A stretch of 64,000 nt of DNA from JAKFDI01 sp044508835 (GTDB lineage Bacteria > Pseudomonadota > Gammaproteobacteria > Burkholderiales > Burkholderiaceae_C), in assembly GCA_044508835.1 (NCBI GenBank), contig JBIQHD010000004.1:124001-188000 (forward strand). Direction: 5' to 3'. Positions 63,880 to 64,000 of this stretch are shown in pieces. The translations under genes and the position numbers were made by a program. Each line of letters begins with the position of its first letter. The first letter of the stretch is position 1. The notes under the pieces were generated by a model that did not search any database, was not told the origin of the DNA, and saw nothing but the letters and a program-made list of their open reading frames with translations.

Positions 63880-64000
63880 TCAGCGGTAGTGCCGGTAGAC
63901 GCTGGCGCTGCCGTCGCGCGCCACGAGCAGCACGTCGTATGGATCGCGCCGGCCGCCGTAGGCCGGGCCGTCCATGCCGGGCGAGCCGACGGGCATGGCG
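63880..64000 (-). CDS. DUF411 domain protein, C-terminal end
   Basis: Reading leftward from the window edge, 40 codons end at a TGA (63880-63882): AMPVGSPGMDGPAYGGRRDP, then YDVLLVARDGSASVYRHYR. This matches the end of DUF411 proteins, small periplasmic proteins often linked to copper or metal resistance. Only the last third is visible, and the start and any signal peptide lie outside the window. It is convergent with ruvC. Confidence 0.8.
   Translation of the reverse strand, partial: AMPVGSPGMDGPAYGGRRDPYDVLLVARDGSASVYRHYR

Overview
The window looks like the chromosome of a GC-rich betaproteobacterium of the order Burkholderiales, probably near the Comamonadaceae or the Rubrivivax/Leptothrix group. 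Supporting signs are the very high GC with G/C-ending codons, Bug-type periplasmic receptors, a PHA phasin, an alanine/lysine-rich H1-like protein, and conserved gene orders (accB-accC-prmA-DUF3426-pfkB; ccsA-PP0621-pilS-pilR-ampD-nrdA-nrdB; dusB-fis-purH). Assignments come from reading translated sequence and motifs only. No database search was possible.

Layout. 1-8.6 kb: edge of an unidentified gene, a [2Fe-2S] ferredoxin with its FAD reductase, a CotH-family lipoprotein, an acyl-CoA dehydrogenase, and a GntR repressor divergent from an aldehyde/alcohol dehydrogenase pair with a clear palindromic operator. 8.6-31.2 kb: a catabolic segment bounded on both sides by chimeric gene junctions (LysR N-terminus fused to a 5'-truncated pcaI; integrase N-terminus fused to a 5'-truncated tannase). 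The right boundary lies beside tRNA-Met. 32-46 kb: core genes (ftsY, ffh, ccsA-like, pilSR, ampD, nrdAB, H1-like). 46-63.9 kb: two leftward housekeeping operons (accBC operon; rnb-tonB-aroE-mtgA-tlpA), then rightward dusB-fis-purH, plsC-cdsA-like and ruvC, with the C-terminus of a DUF411-like gene at the right edge.

The most interesting part is the 10-27.8 kb catabolic cluster. An IclR regulator and an NDP-forming acyl-CoA synthetase diverge from an operon of an acyl-CoA dehydrogenase, a thiolase-fold protein lacking the thiolase cysteines, a DUF35 zinc-ribbon protein, and two MaoC-fold proteins of which only one keeps the hydratase Asp/His. This resembles the hydratase-aldolase modules of steroid side-chain breakdown (Ltp2/ChsH type). 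The same transcript continues with a complete acetoin-dehydrogenase-like 2-oxo acid complex (E1 alpha, E1 beta, E2, E3), with an enoyl-CoA hydratase gene between E1 beta and E2. A Bug receptor, second acyl-CoA dehydrogenase, AMP-forming CoA ligase and SDR follow; a second Bug receptor and a class III CoA-transferase lie on the other strand, with a divergent AraC regulator. My inference is a pathway that activates a branched acid, desaturates and hydrates it, cleaves it by retro-aldol chemistry, and oxidises the carbonyl product in a TPP complex. The substrate cannot be told from the sequence.
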